This document shows, piece after piece, positions 37,988 through 50,739 of a DNA stretch of 64,000 nt (positions are counted from its first letter, which is position 1; each line of letters opens with the position of its first letter). A program made the position numbers and the translations under genes. This DNA is from Bathymodiolus brooksi (taxonomy: Eukaryota; Mollusca; Bivalvia; Mytilida; Modiolidae), in the NCBI GenBank assembly GCA_963680875.1, contig OY804580.1:116253534-116317533 (forward strand), written 5' to 3'. The notes under the pieces were generated by a model. That model ran no database searches and was not told the origin of the DNA. It worked only from the letters and a program-made list of their open reading frames with translations.

Positions 37988-40900
37988 GACTGTCGAGTAT
38001 AATCCAAATGTCTGTTGTATGTTGTTTCTAACGGACTGTCAAGTATAATCTACATGTCTGTTGTATGTTGTTTCTAACAGACGGTCGAGTATAATCTACA
38101 TGTCTGTTGTATGTTGTTTCAAACGGACTGTCGAGTATAATCTACATGTCTGTTGTATGTTGTTTCTAACGGACTGTCGAGTGTAATCTACATGTCTGTT
38201 GTATGTTGTTTCTAACGGACTGTCGAGTATAATCTACATGTCTGCTGTATGTTGTTTATAACGGAATGTCGAGTATAATCTACATGTCTGTTGTATGTTG
38301 TTTCTAACGGACTGTCGAGTATAATCTATATGTCTGTTGTATATTGTTTCTAACGGACTGTCGAGTATAATCTACATGTCTGTTGTATGTTGTTTCTAAC
38401 GGACTGTTGAGTATAATCTACATATCTGTTGTATGTTGTTTCTAACGGACTGTCGAGTATAATCTACATGTCTGTTGTATGTTGTTTCTAACGGACTGTA
38501 GAGTATAATCTCCATGTTTGTTGTATGTTGTTTCTAACAGACTGTCGAGTATAATCTACATGTCTGTTGTATGTTGTTTCAAACGGACGGTCGAGTATAA
38601 TCTACATGTCTGATGTATGTTGTTTCTAACGGACTGTCGAGTATAATCTACATGTCTGTTGTATGTTGTTTCTAACGGACTGTCGAGTATTATCTACATG
38701 TCTGTTGTATGTTGTTTCTAACGGACTGTCGAGTATAATCTACATGTCTGTTGTATGTTGTTTCTAACGGACTGTCGAGTATAATCTAAATGTCTGTTGT
38801 ATGTTGTTTCTAACGGACTGTCGAGTATAATCTACATGTCCGTTGTATGTTGTTTCTAACGAACTGTCGAGTATAATCTACATGTCTGTTGTATGTTGTT
38901 TCTAACGGACTGTCGAGTATATTCTACATGTCTGTTGTATGTTGTTTCTAACGGACTGTCGGTTATAATCTACATGTCTGTTGTATGTTGTTTCTAACGG
39001 ACTGTCGAGTATAATCTAAATGTCTGTTGTATGTTGTTTCTAACGGACTGTCAAGTATAATCTACATGTCTGTTGTATGTTGTTTCTAACAGACTGTCGA
39101 GTATAATCTACATGTCTGTTGTATGTTGTTTCAAACGGACTGTCGAGTATCATCTACATGTCTGTTGTATGCTGTTTCTAACGAACTGTCGAGTATAATA
39201 TAAATGTCTGTTGTATGTTGTTTCTAACGGACTGTCGAGTATAATCTACATGTCTGTTGTATGTTGTTTCTAACGAACTGTCGAGTATATTCTACATGTC
39301 TGTTGTATGTTTTTTCTAACGGACTGTCGAGTATAATCTCCATGTATGTTGTATGTTGTTTCTAACGGACTGTCGAGTATAATCTATATGTCTGTTGTAT
39401 GTTGTTTCTAACGGACTGTCTAGTATAATCTACATGTCTGTTGTATGTTGTTTCTAACGGACTGTCGAGTATAATCTACATGTCTGTTGTATGTTGTTTC
39501 TAACGGACTGTCGAGTATAATCTACATGTCTGTTGTATGTTGTTTCTAACGGACTGTCGAGTATAATCTACATGTCTGTTGTATTTTGTTTCTAACGGAC
39601 TGTCGAGTATAATCTACATGTCTGTTGTATGTTGTTTCTAACGGACTGTCGAGTATAATCTACATGTCTGTTGTATGTTGTTTCTAACGGACTGTCGAGT
39701 ATAATCTCCATGTCTGTTGTATGTTGTTTCTAACAGACTGTCGAGTATAATCTACATGTCTGTTGTATGTTGTTTCAAACGGACTGTCGAGTATAATCTA
39801 CATGTCTGTTGTATGTTGTTTCTAACGAACTGTCGGGTATAATCTACATGTCTGTTGTATGTTGTTTCTAACGGACTGTCGAGTATAATCTAAATGCCTG
39901 TTGTATGTTGTTTCTAACGGACCGTCAAGTATAATCTACATGTCTGTTGTATGTTGTTTCTAACGGACTGTCGAGTATAATCTACATGTCTGTTGTATGT
40001 TGTTTCTAACGGACTGTCGAGTATAATCTACATGTCTGTTGTATGTTGTTTCTAACGGACTGTCGAGTATAATCTATATGTCTGTTGTATATTGTTTCTA
40101 ACGGACTGTCGAGTATAATCTACATGTCTGTTGTATGTTGTTTCTAACGGACTGTTGAGTATAATCTACATATCTGTTGTATGTTGTTTCTAACGGACTG
40201 TCGAGTATAATCTACATGTCTGTTGTATGTTGTTTCTAATGGACTGTCGAGTATAATCTCCATGTCTGTTGTATGTTGTTTCTAACAGACTGTCGAGTAT
40301 AATCTACATGTCTGTTGTATGTTGTTTCAAACGGACGGTCGAGTATAATCTACATGTCTGTTGTATGTTGTTTCAAACGGACTGTCGAGTATAATCTACA
40401 TGTCTGTTGTATGCTGTTTCTAACGAACTGTCGAGTATAATATAAATGTCTGTTGTATGTTGTTTCTAACGGACTGTCGAGTATAATATACATGTCTGTT
40501 GTATGTTGTTTCTAACGAACTGTCGAGTATATTCTACATATCTGTTGTATGTTTTTTCTAACGGACTGTCGAGTATAATCTCCATGTATGTTGTATGTTG
40601 TTTCTAACGGACTGTCGAGTATAATCTATATGTCTGTTGTATGTTGTTTCTAACGGACTGTCTAGTATAATCTACATGTCTGTTGTATGTTGTTTCTAAC
40701 GGACTGTCGAGTATAATATACATGTCTGTTGTATGTTGTTTCTAACGGACTGTCGAGTATAATCTACATGTCTGTTGTATGTTGTTTCTAACGGACTGTC
40801 GAGTATAATCTACATGTCTGTTGTATGTTGTTTCTAACGGACTGTCGAGTATAATCTACATGTCTGTTGTATGTTGTTTCTAACGGACTGTCGAGTATAT

Positions 40901-41529
40901 TCTACATGTCTGTTGTATGTTGTTTCTAACGGACTGTCGAGTATAATCTACATGTCTGTTGTATGTTGTTTCTAACGAACTGTCGAGTATAATCTACATG
41001 TCTGTTGTATGTTGTTTCTAACGGACTGTCGAGTATAATCTCCATGTCTGTTGTATATTGTTTCTAACAGACTGTCGAGTATAATCTACATGTCTGTTGT
41101 ATGTTGTTTCAAACGGACTGTCGAGTATAATCTACATGTCTGTTGTATGTTGTTTCTAACGGACTGTCGAGTATAATATACATGTCTGTTGTATGTTGTT
41201 TCTAACGGACTGTCGAGTATAATCTACATGTCTGTTGTATGTTGTTTCTAACGGACTGTCGAGTATAATCTACATGTCTGTTGTATGTTGTTTCTAACGG
41301 ACTGTCGAGTATAATCTACATGTCTGTTGTATGTTGTTTCTAACAAACTGTCGAGTATAATCTACATGTCCGTTGTATGTTGTTTCTAACGAACTGTCGA
41401 GTATAATCTACATGTCTGTTGTATGTTGTTTCTAACGGACTGGCGAGTATATTCTACATGTCTGTTGTATGTTGTTTCTAACGGACTGTCGGGTATAATC
41501 TACATGTCTGTTGTATGTTGTTTCTAACG
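37988..41529. repeat. Higher-order repeat epsilon, interval 1 (77 monomers)
   Basis: The interval between AATCCAAATG markers at 38004 and 41546 is 3542 bp, exactly 77 monomers. Contents in order include CAAG, AGACGG, GAGTGTAAT, CTGCTGTATGTTGTTTATA followed by GGAATG (38244), GTAGAG with CTCCATGTTTG, TCTGATGTATG, TATTATC, TCGGTTAT, TATCATC, TATGCTGTTTC, ATATAAATG, GTTTTTTC and GTCTAG, then the CTCC, ATGCC, CTATATG and GTTGAG series. This order is diagnostic of the family. Confidence 0.86.
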
Positions 41530-44519
41530 GACTGTCGAGTATAATCCAAATGTCTGTTGTATGTTGTTTCTAACGGACTGTCAAGTATAATCTACATGTC
41601 TGTTGTATGTTGTTTCTAACAGACGGTCGAGTATAATCTACATGTCTGTTGTATGTTGTTTCAAACGGACTGTCGAGTATAATCTACATGTCTGTTGTAT
41701 GTTGTTTCTAACGGACTGTCGAGTGTAATCTACATGTCTGTTGTATGTTGTTTCTAACGGACTGTCGAGTATAATCTACATGTCTGCTGTATGTTGTTTA
41801 TAACGGAATGTCGAGTATAATCTACATGTCTGTTGTATGTTGTTTCTAACGGACTGTCGAGTATAATCTATATGTCTGTTGTATATTGTTTCTAACGGAC
41901 TGTCGAGTATAATCTACATGTCTGTTGTATGTTGTTTCTAACGGACTGATGAGTATAATCTACATATCTGTTGTATGTTGTTTCTAACGGACTGTCGAGT
42001 ATAATCTACATGTCTGTTGTATGTTGTTTCTAACGGACTGTAGAGTATAATCTCCATGTTTGTTGTATGTTGTTTCTAACAGACTGTCGAGTATAATCTA
42101 CATGTCTGTTGTATGTTGTTTCAAACGGACGGTCGAGTATAATCTACATGTCTGATGTATGTTGTTTCTAACGGACTGTCGAGTATAATCTACATGTCTG
42201 TTGTATGTTGTTTCTAACGGACTGTCGAGTATTATCTACATGTCTGTTGTATGTTGTTTCTAACGGACTGTCGAGTATAATCTACATGTCTGTTGTATGT
42301 TGTTTCTAACGGACTGTCGAGTATAATCTAAATGTCTGTTGTATGTTGTTTCTAACGGACTGTCGAGTATAATCTACATGTCCGTTGTATGTTGTTTCTA
42401 ACGAACTGTCGAGTATAATCTACATGTCTGTTGTATGTTGTTTCTAACGGACTGTCGAGTATATTCTACATGTCTGTTGTATGTTGTTTCTAACGGACTG
42501 TCGGTTATAATCTACATGTCTGTTGTATGTTGTTTCTAACGGACTGTCGAGTATAATCTAAATGTCTGTTGTATGTTGTTTCTAACGGACTGTCAAGTAT
42601 AATCTACATGTCTGTTGTATGTTGTTTCTAACAGACTGTCGAGTATAATCTACATGTCTGTTGTATGTTGTTTCAAACGGACTGTCGAGTATCATCTACA
42701 TGTCTGTTGTATGCTGTTTCTAACGAACTGTCGAGTATAATATAAATGTCTGTTGTATGTTGTTTCTAACGGACTGTCGAGTATAATCTACATGTCTGTT
42801 GTATGTTGTTTCTAACGAACTGTCGAGTATATTCTACATGTCTGTTGTATGTTTTTTCTAACGGACTGTCGAGTATAATCTCCATGTATGTTGTATGTTG
42901 TTTCTAACGGACTGTCGAGTATAATCTATATGTCTGTTGTATGTTGTTTCTAACGGACTGTCTAGTATAATCTACATGTCTGTTGTATGTTGTTTCTAAC
43001 GGACTGTCGAGTATAATCTACATGTCTGTTGTATGTTGTTTCTAACGGACTGTCGAGTATAATCTACATGTCTGTTGTATGTTGTTTCTAACGGACTGTC
43101 GAGTATAATCTACATGTCTGTTGTATGTTGTTTCTAACGGACTGTCGAGTATAATCTACATGTCTGTTGTATGTTGTTTCTAACGGACTGTCGAGTATAA
43201 TCTACATGTCTGTTGTATGTTGTTTCTAACGGACTGTCGAGTATAATCTACATGTCTGTTGTATGTTGTTTCTAACGGACTGTCGAGTATAATATACATG
43301 TCTGTTGTATGTTGTTTCTAACGGACTGTCGAGTATAATCTACATGTCTGTTGTATGTTGTTTCAAACGGACGGTCGAGTATAATCTACATGTCTGTTGT
43401 ATGTTGTTTCAAACGGACTGTCGAGTATAATCTACATGTCTGTTGTATGCTGTTTCTAACGAACTGTCGAGTATAATATAAATGTCTGTTGTATGTTGTT
43501 TCTAACGGACTGTCGAGTATAATCTACATGTCTGTTGTATGTTGTTTCTAACGAACTGTCGAGTATATTCTACATATCTGTTGTATGTTTTTTCTAACGG
43601 ACTGTCGAGTATAATCTCCATGTATGTTGTATGTTGTTTCTAACGGACTGTCGAGTATAATCTATATGTCTGTTGTATGTTGTTTCTAACGGACTGTCTA
43701 GTATAATCTACATGTCTGTTGTATGTTGTTTCTAACGGACTGTCGAGTATAATCTACATGTCTGTTGTATGTTGTTTCTAACGGACTGTCGAGTATAATC
43801 TACATGTCTGTTGTATGTTGTTTCTAACGGACTGTCGAGTATAATCTACATGTCTGTTGTATGTTGTTTCTAACGGACTGTCGAGTATATTCTACATGTC
43901 TGTTGTATGTTGTTTCTAACGGACTGTCGAGTATAATCTACATGTCTGTTGTATGTTGTTTCTAACGAACTGTCGAGTATAATCTACATGTCTGTTGTAT
44001 GTTGTTTCTAACGGACTGTCGAGTATAATCTCCATGTCTGTTGTATATTGTTTCTAACAGACTGTCGAGTATAATCTACATGTCTGTTGTATGTTGTTTC
44101 AAACGGACTGTCGAGTATAATCTACATGTCTGTTGTATGTTGTTTCTAACGGACTGTCGAGTATAATATACATGTCTGTTGTATGTTGTTTCTAACGGAC
44201 TGTCGAGTATAATCTACATGTCTGTTGTATGTTGTTTCTAACGGACTGTCGAGTATAATCTACATGTCTGTTGTATGTTGTTTCTAACGGACTGTCGAGT
44301 ATAATCTACATGTCTGTTGTATGTTGTTTCTAACAAACTGTCGAGTATAATCTACATGTCCGTTGTATGTTGTTTCTAACGAACTGTCGAGTATAATCTA
44401 CATGTCTGTTGTATGTTGTTTCTAACGGACTGGCGAGTATATTCTACATGTCTGTTGTATGTTGTTTCTAACGGACTGTCGGGTATAATCTACATGTCTG
44501 TTGTATGTTGTTTCTAACG
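41530..44519. repeat. Higher-order repeat epsilon, interval 2 (65 monomers)
   Basis: The interval is 2990 bp, exactly 65 monomers. It matches interval 1 at offset 3542 to about 43020, then has a run of near-consensus monomers (about 43020-43330) and rejoins the series at TTTCAAACGGACGG (about 43365). The 12 missing monomers include most of the CTCC, ATGCC and GTTGAG series. A private change is GGACTGATGAG near 41944. Confidence 0.85.
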
Positions 44520-47500
44520 GACTGTCGAGTATAATCCAAATGTCTGTTGTATGTTGTTTCTAACGGACTGTCAAGTATAATCTACATGTCTGTTGTATGT
44601 TGTTTCTAACAGACGGTCGAGTATAATCTACATGTCTGTTGTATGTTGTTTCAAACGGACTGTCGAGTATAATCTACATGTCTGTTGTATGTTGTTTCTA
44701 ACGGACTGTCGAGTGTAATCTACATGTCTGTTGTATGTTGTTTCTAACGGACTGTCGAGTATAATCTACATGTCTGCTGTATGTTGTTTATAACGGAATG
44801 TCGAGTATAATCTACATGTCTGTTGTATGTTGTTTCTAACGGACTGTCGAGTATAATCTATATGTCTGTTGTATATTGTTTCTAACGGACTCTCGAGTAT
44901 AATCTACATGTCTGTTGTATGTTGTTTCTAACGGACTGTTGAGTATAATCTACATATCTGTTGTATGTTGTTTCTAACGGACTGTCGAGTATAATCTACA
45001 TGTCTGTTGTATGTTGTTTCTAACGGACTGTAGAGTATAATCTCCATGTTTGTTGTATGTTGTTTCTAACAGACTGTCGAGTATAATCTACATGTCTGTT
45101 GTATGTTGTTTCAAACGGACGGTCGAGTATAATCTACATGTCTGATGTATGTTGTTTCTAACGGACTGTCGAGTATAATCTACATGTCTGTTGTATGTTG
45201 TTTCTAACGGACTGTCGAGTATTATCTACATGTCTGTTGTATGTTGTTTCTAACGGACTGTCGAGTATAATCTACATGTCTGTTGTATGTTGTTTCTAAC
45301 GGACTGTCGAGTATAATCTAAATGTCTGTTGTATGTTGTTTCTAACGGACTGTCGAGTATAATCTACATGTCCGTTGTATGTTGTTTCTAACGAACTGTC
45401 GAGTATAATCTACATGTCTGTTGTATGTTGTTTCTAACGGACTGTCGAGTATATTCTACATGTCTGTTGTATGTTGTTTCTAACGGACTGTCGGTTATAA
45501 TCTACATGTCTGTTGTATGTTGTTTCTAACGGACTGTCGAGTATAATCTAAATGTCTGTTGTATGTTGTTTCTAACGGACTGTCAAGTATAATCTACATG
45601 TCTGTTGTATGTTGTTTCTAACAGACTGTCGAGTATAATCTACATGTCTGTTGTATGTTGTTTCAAACGACTGTCGAGTATCATCTACATGTCTGTTGTA
45701 TGCTGTTTCTAACGAACTGTCGAGTATAATATAAATGTCTGTTGTATGTTGTTTCTAACGGACTGTCGAGTATAATCTACATGTCTGTTGTATGTTGTTT
45801 CTAACGAACTGTCGAGTATATTCTACATGTCTGTTGTATGTTTTTTCTAACGGACTGTCGAGTATAATCTCCATGTATGTTGTATGTTGTTTCTAACGGA
45901 CTGTCGAGTATAATCTATATGTCTGTTGTATGTTGTTTCTAACGGACTGTCTAGTATAATCTACATGTCTGTTGTATGTTGTTTCTAACGGACTGTCGAG
46001 TATAATCTACATGTCTGTTGTATGTTGTTTCTAACGGACTGTCGAGTATAATCTACATGTCTGTTGTATGTTGTTTCTAACGGACTGTCGAGTATAATCT
46101 ATATGTCTGTTGTATATTGTTTCTAACGGACTGTCGAGTATAATCTACATGTCTGTTGTATGTTGTTTCTAACGGACTGTTGAGTATAATCTACATATCT
46201 GTTGTATGTTGTTTCTAACGGACTGTCGAGTATAATCTACATGTCTGTTGTATGTTGTTTCTAACGGACTGTCGAGTATAATCTCCATGTCTGTTGTATG
46301 TTGTTTCTAACAGACTGTCGAGTATAATCTACATGTCTGTTGTATGTTGTTTCAAACGGACGGTCGAGTATAATCTACATGTCTGTTGTATGTTGTTTCT
46401 AACGAACTGTTGGGTATAATCTACATGTCTGTTGTATGTTGTTTCTAATGGACTGTCGAGTATAATCTAAATGCCTGTTGTATGTTGTTTCTAACGGACT
46501 GTCAAGTATAATCTACATGTCTGTTGTATGTTGTTTCTAACGGACTGTCGAGTATAATCTACATGTCTGTTGTATGTTGTTTCTAACGGACTGTCGAGTA
46601 TAATCTACATGTCTGTTGTATGTTGTTTCTAACGGACTGTCGAGTATAATCTATATGTCTGTTGTATATTGTTTCTAACGGACTGTCGAGTATAATCTAC
46701 ATGTCTGTTGTATGTTGTTTCTAACGGACTGTTGAGTATAATCTACATATCTGTTGTATGTTGTTTCTAACGGACTGTCGAGTATAATCTACATGTCTGT
46801 TGTATGTTGTTTCTAACGGACTGTCGAGTATAATCTCCATGTCTGTTGTATGTTGTTTCTAACAGACGGTCGAGTATAATCTACATGTCTGTTGTATGTT
46901 GTTTCAAACGGACGGTCGAGTATAATCTACATGTCTGTTGTATGTTGTTTCAAACGGACTGTCGAGTATAATCTACATGTCTGTTGTATGCTGTTTCTAA
47001 CGAACTGTCGAGTATAATATAAATGTCTGTTGTATGTTGTTTCTAACGGACTGTCGAGTATAATCTACATGTCTGTTGTATGTTGTTTCTAACGAACTGT
47101 CGAGTATATTCTACATGTCTGTTGTATGTATTTTCTAACGGACTGTCGAGTATAATCTCCATGTATGTTGTATGTTGTTTCTAACGGACTGTCGAGTATA
47201 ATCTATATGTCTGTTTTATGTTGTTTCTAACGGACTGTCTAGTATAATCTACATGTCTGTTGTATGTTGTTTCTAACGGACTGTCGAGTATAATATACAT
47301 GTCTGTTGTATGTTGTTTCTAACGGACTGTCGAGTATAATCTACATGTCTGTTGTATGTTGTTTCTAACGGACTGTCGAGTATAATCTACATGTCTGTTG
47401 TATGTTGTTTCTAACGGACTGTCGAGTATAATCTACATGTCTGTTGTATGTTGTTTCTAACGGACTGTCGAGTATATTCTACATGTCTGTTGTATGTTGT

Positions 47501-47784
47501 TTCTAACGGACTGTCGAGTATAATCTACATGTCTGTTGTATGTTGTTTCTAACGGACTGTCGAGTATAATCTCCATGTCTGTTGTATATTGTTTCTAACA
47601 GACTGTCGAGTATAATCTACATGTCTGTTGTATGTTGTTTCAAACGGACTGTCGAGTATAATCTACATGTCTGTTGTATGTTGTTTCTAACGGACTGTCG
47701 AGTATAATCTACATGTCTGTTGTATGTTGTTTCTAACGGACTGTCGAGTATAATCTACATGTCTGTTGTATGTTGTTTCTAACG
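44520..47784. repeat. Higher-order repeat epsilon, interval 3 (71 monomers)
   Basis: The interval is 3265 bp, 71 monomers less one base (private deletion at 45668/45669). The first half matches intervals 1 and 2 (CTGCTGTATG at 44776, offset 2990 from 41786). The second half holds the CTATATG, GTTGAG, CTCC series twice (near 46100-46350 and 46645-46900). Confidence 0.84.
45624..45668. repeat. 45-bp monomer, private deletion
   Basis: This TTTCAAAC monomer has lost one G at its junction with the next copy (AAACGACTG). Matching positions in the other epsilon intervals keep GG, so it is an independent event. It is the only length change in 29.1-58.2 kb. Confidence 0.92.
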
Positions 47785-50360
47785 GACTGTCGAGTATAAT
47801 CCAAATGTCTATTGTATGTTGTTTCTAACGAACTGTCAAGTATAATCTACATGTCTGCTGTATGTTGTTTATAACGGACTGTCGAGTATAATTTACATGT
47901 CTGTTGTATGTTGTTTCTAACGGACTGTCGAGTATAATCTATATGTCTGTTGTATATTGTTTCTAACGGACTGTCGAGTATAATCTACATGTCTGTTGTA
48001 TGTTGTTTCTAACGGACTGTTGAGTATAATCTACATATCTGTTGTATGTTGTTTCTAACGGACTGTCGAGTATAATCTACATGTCTGTTGTATGTTGTTT
48101 CTAACGGACTGTAGAGTATAATCTCCATGTTTGTTGTACGTTGTTTCTAACAGACTGTCGAGTATAATCTACATGTCTGTTGTATGTTGTTTCAAACGGA
48201 CGGTCGAGTATAATCTACATGTCTGATGTATGTTGTTTCTAACGGACTGTCGAGTATAATCTACATGTCTGTTGTATGTTGTTTCTAACGGACTGTCGAG
48301 TATTATCTACATGTCTGTTGTATGTTGTTTCTAACGGACTGTCGAGTATAATCTACATGTCTGTTGTATGTTGTTTCTAACGGACTGTCGAGTATAATCT
48401 AAATGTCTGTTGTATGTTGTTTCTAACGGACTGTCGAGTATAATCTACATGTCCGTTGTATGTTGTTTCTAACGAACTGTCGAGTATAATCTACATGTCT
48501 GTTGTATGTTGTATCTAACGGACTGTCGAGTATATTCTACATGTCTGTTGTATGTTATTTCTAACGGACTGTCGGTTATAATCTACATGTCTGTTGTATG
48601 TTGTTTCTAACGGACTGTCGAGTATAATCTAAATGTCTGTTGTATGTTGTTTCTAACGGACTGTCAAGTATAATCTACATGTCTGTTGTATGTTGTTTCT
48701 AACAGACTGTCGAGTATAATCTACATGTCTGTTGTATGTTGTTTCAAACGGACTGTCGAGTATCATCTACATGTCTGTTGTATGCTGTTTCTAACTAACT
48801 GTCGAGTATAATATAAATGTCTGTTGTATGTTGTTTCTAACGGACTGTCGAGTATAATCTACATGTCTGTTGTATGTTGTTTCTAACGAACTGTCGAGTA
48901 TATTCTACATGTCTGTTGTATGTTTTTTCTAACGGACTGTCGAGTATAATCTCCATGTATGTTGTATGTTGTTTCCAACGGACTGTCGAGTATAATCTAT
49001 ATGTCTGTTGTATGTTTTTTCTAACGGACTGTCTAGTATAATCTACATGTCTGTTGTATGTTGTTTCTAACGGACTGTCGAGTATAATCTACATGTCTGT
49101 TGTATGTTGTTTCTAACGGACTGTCGAGTATAATCTACATGTATGTTGTATGTTGTTTCTAACGGACTGTCGAGTATAATCTATATGTCTGTTGTATATT
49201 GTTTCTAACGGACTGTCGAGTATAATCTACATGTCTGTTGTATGTTGTTTCTAACGGACTGTTGAGTATAATCTACATATCTGTTGTATGTTGTTTCTAA
49301 CGGACTGTCGAGTATAATCTACATGTCTGTTGTATGTTGTTTCTAACGGACTGTCGAGTGTAATCTCCATGTCTGTTGTATGTTGTTTCTAACAGACTGT
49401 CGAGTATAATCTACATGTCTGTTGTATGTTGTTTCAAACGGACGGTCGAGTATAATCTACATGTCTGTTGTATGTTGTTTCTAACGAACTGTCGGGTATA
49501 ATCTACATGTCTGTTGTATGTTGTTTCTAACGGACTGTCGAGTATAATCTAAATGCCTGTTGTATGTTGTTTCTAACGGACTGTCAAGTATAATCTACAT
49601 GTCTGTTGTATGTTGTTTCTAACGGACTGTCGAGTATAATCTACATGTCTGTTGTATGTTGTTTCTAACGGACTGTCGAGTATAATCTACATGTCTGTTG
49701 TATGTTGTTTCTAACGGACTGTCGAGTATAATCTATATGTCTGTTGTATATTGTTTCTAACGGACTGTCGAGTATAATCTACATGTCTGTTGTATGTTGT
49801 TTCTAACGGACTGTTGAGTATAATCTACATATCTGTTGTATGTTGTTTCTAACGGACTGTCGAGTATAATCTACATGTCTGTTGTATGTTGTTTCTAACG
49901 GACTGTCGAGTATAATCTCCATGTCTGTTGTATGTTGTTTCTAACAGACTGTCGAGTATAATCTACATGTCTGTTGTAAGTTGTTTCAAACGGACGGTCG
50001 AGTATAATCTGCATGTCTGTTGTATGTTGTTTCAAACGGACTGTCGAGTATAATCTACATGTCTGTTGTATGCTGTTTCTAACGAACTGTCGAGTATAAT
50101 ATAAATGTCTGTTGTATGTTGTTTCTAACGGACTGTCGAGTATAATCTACATGTCTGTTGTATATTGTTTCTAACAGACTGTCGAGTATAATCTACATGT
50201 CTGTTGTATGTTGTTTCAAACGGACTGTCGAGTATAATCTACATGTCTGTTGTATGTTGTTTCTAACGGACTGTCGAGTATAATCTACATGTCTGTTGTA
50301 TGTTGTTTCTAACGGACTGTCGAGTATAATCTACATGTCTGTTGTATGTTGTTTCTAACG
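47785..50360. repeat. Zeta mosaic, interval of 56 monomers
   Basis: The distance between AATCCAAATG markers at 47801 and 50377 is 2576 bp, exactly 56 monomers. The segment follows the epsilon order with deletions. Private variants include AATGTCTATTG (47809), TTTGTTGTACG near 48131 and GTAACTAACTG near 48795. It ends in a shortened CTCC/GTATATTG series. Confidence 0.8.
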
Positions 50361-50739
50361 GACTGTCGAGTATAATCCAAATGTCTGTTGTATGTTGTTT
50401 CTAACGAACTGTCAAGTATAATCGACATGTCTGTTGTATGTTGTTTCTAACAGACGGTCGAGTATAATCTACATGTCTGTTGTATGTTGTTTCAAACGGA
50501 CTGTCGAGTATAATCTACATGTCTGTTGTATGTTGTTTCTAACGGACTGTCGAGTATAATCTACATGTCTGCTGTATGTTGTTTATAACGGACTGTCGAG
50601 TATAATCTACATGTCTGTTGTATGTTGTTTCTAACGGACTGTCGAGTATAATCTATATGTCTGTTGTATATTGTTTCTAACGGACTGTCGAGTATAATCT
50701 ACATGTCTGTTGTATGTTGTTTCTAACGGACTGTTGAGT

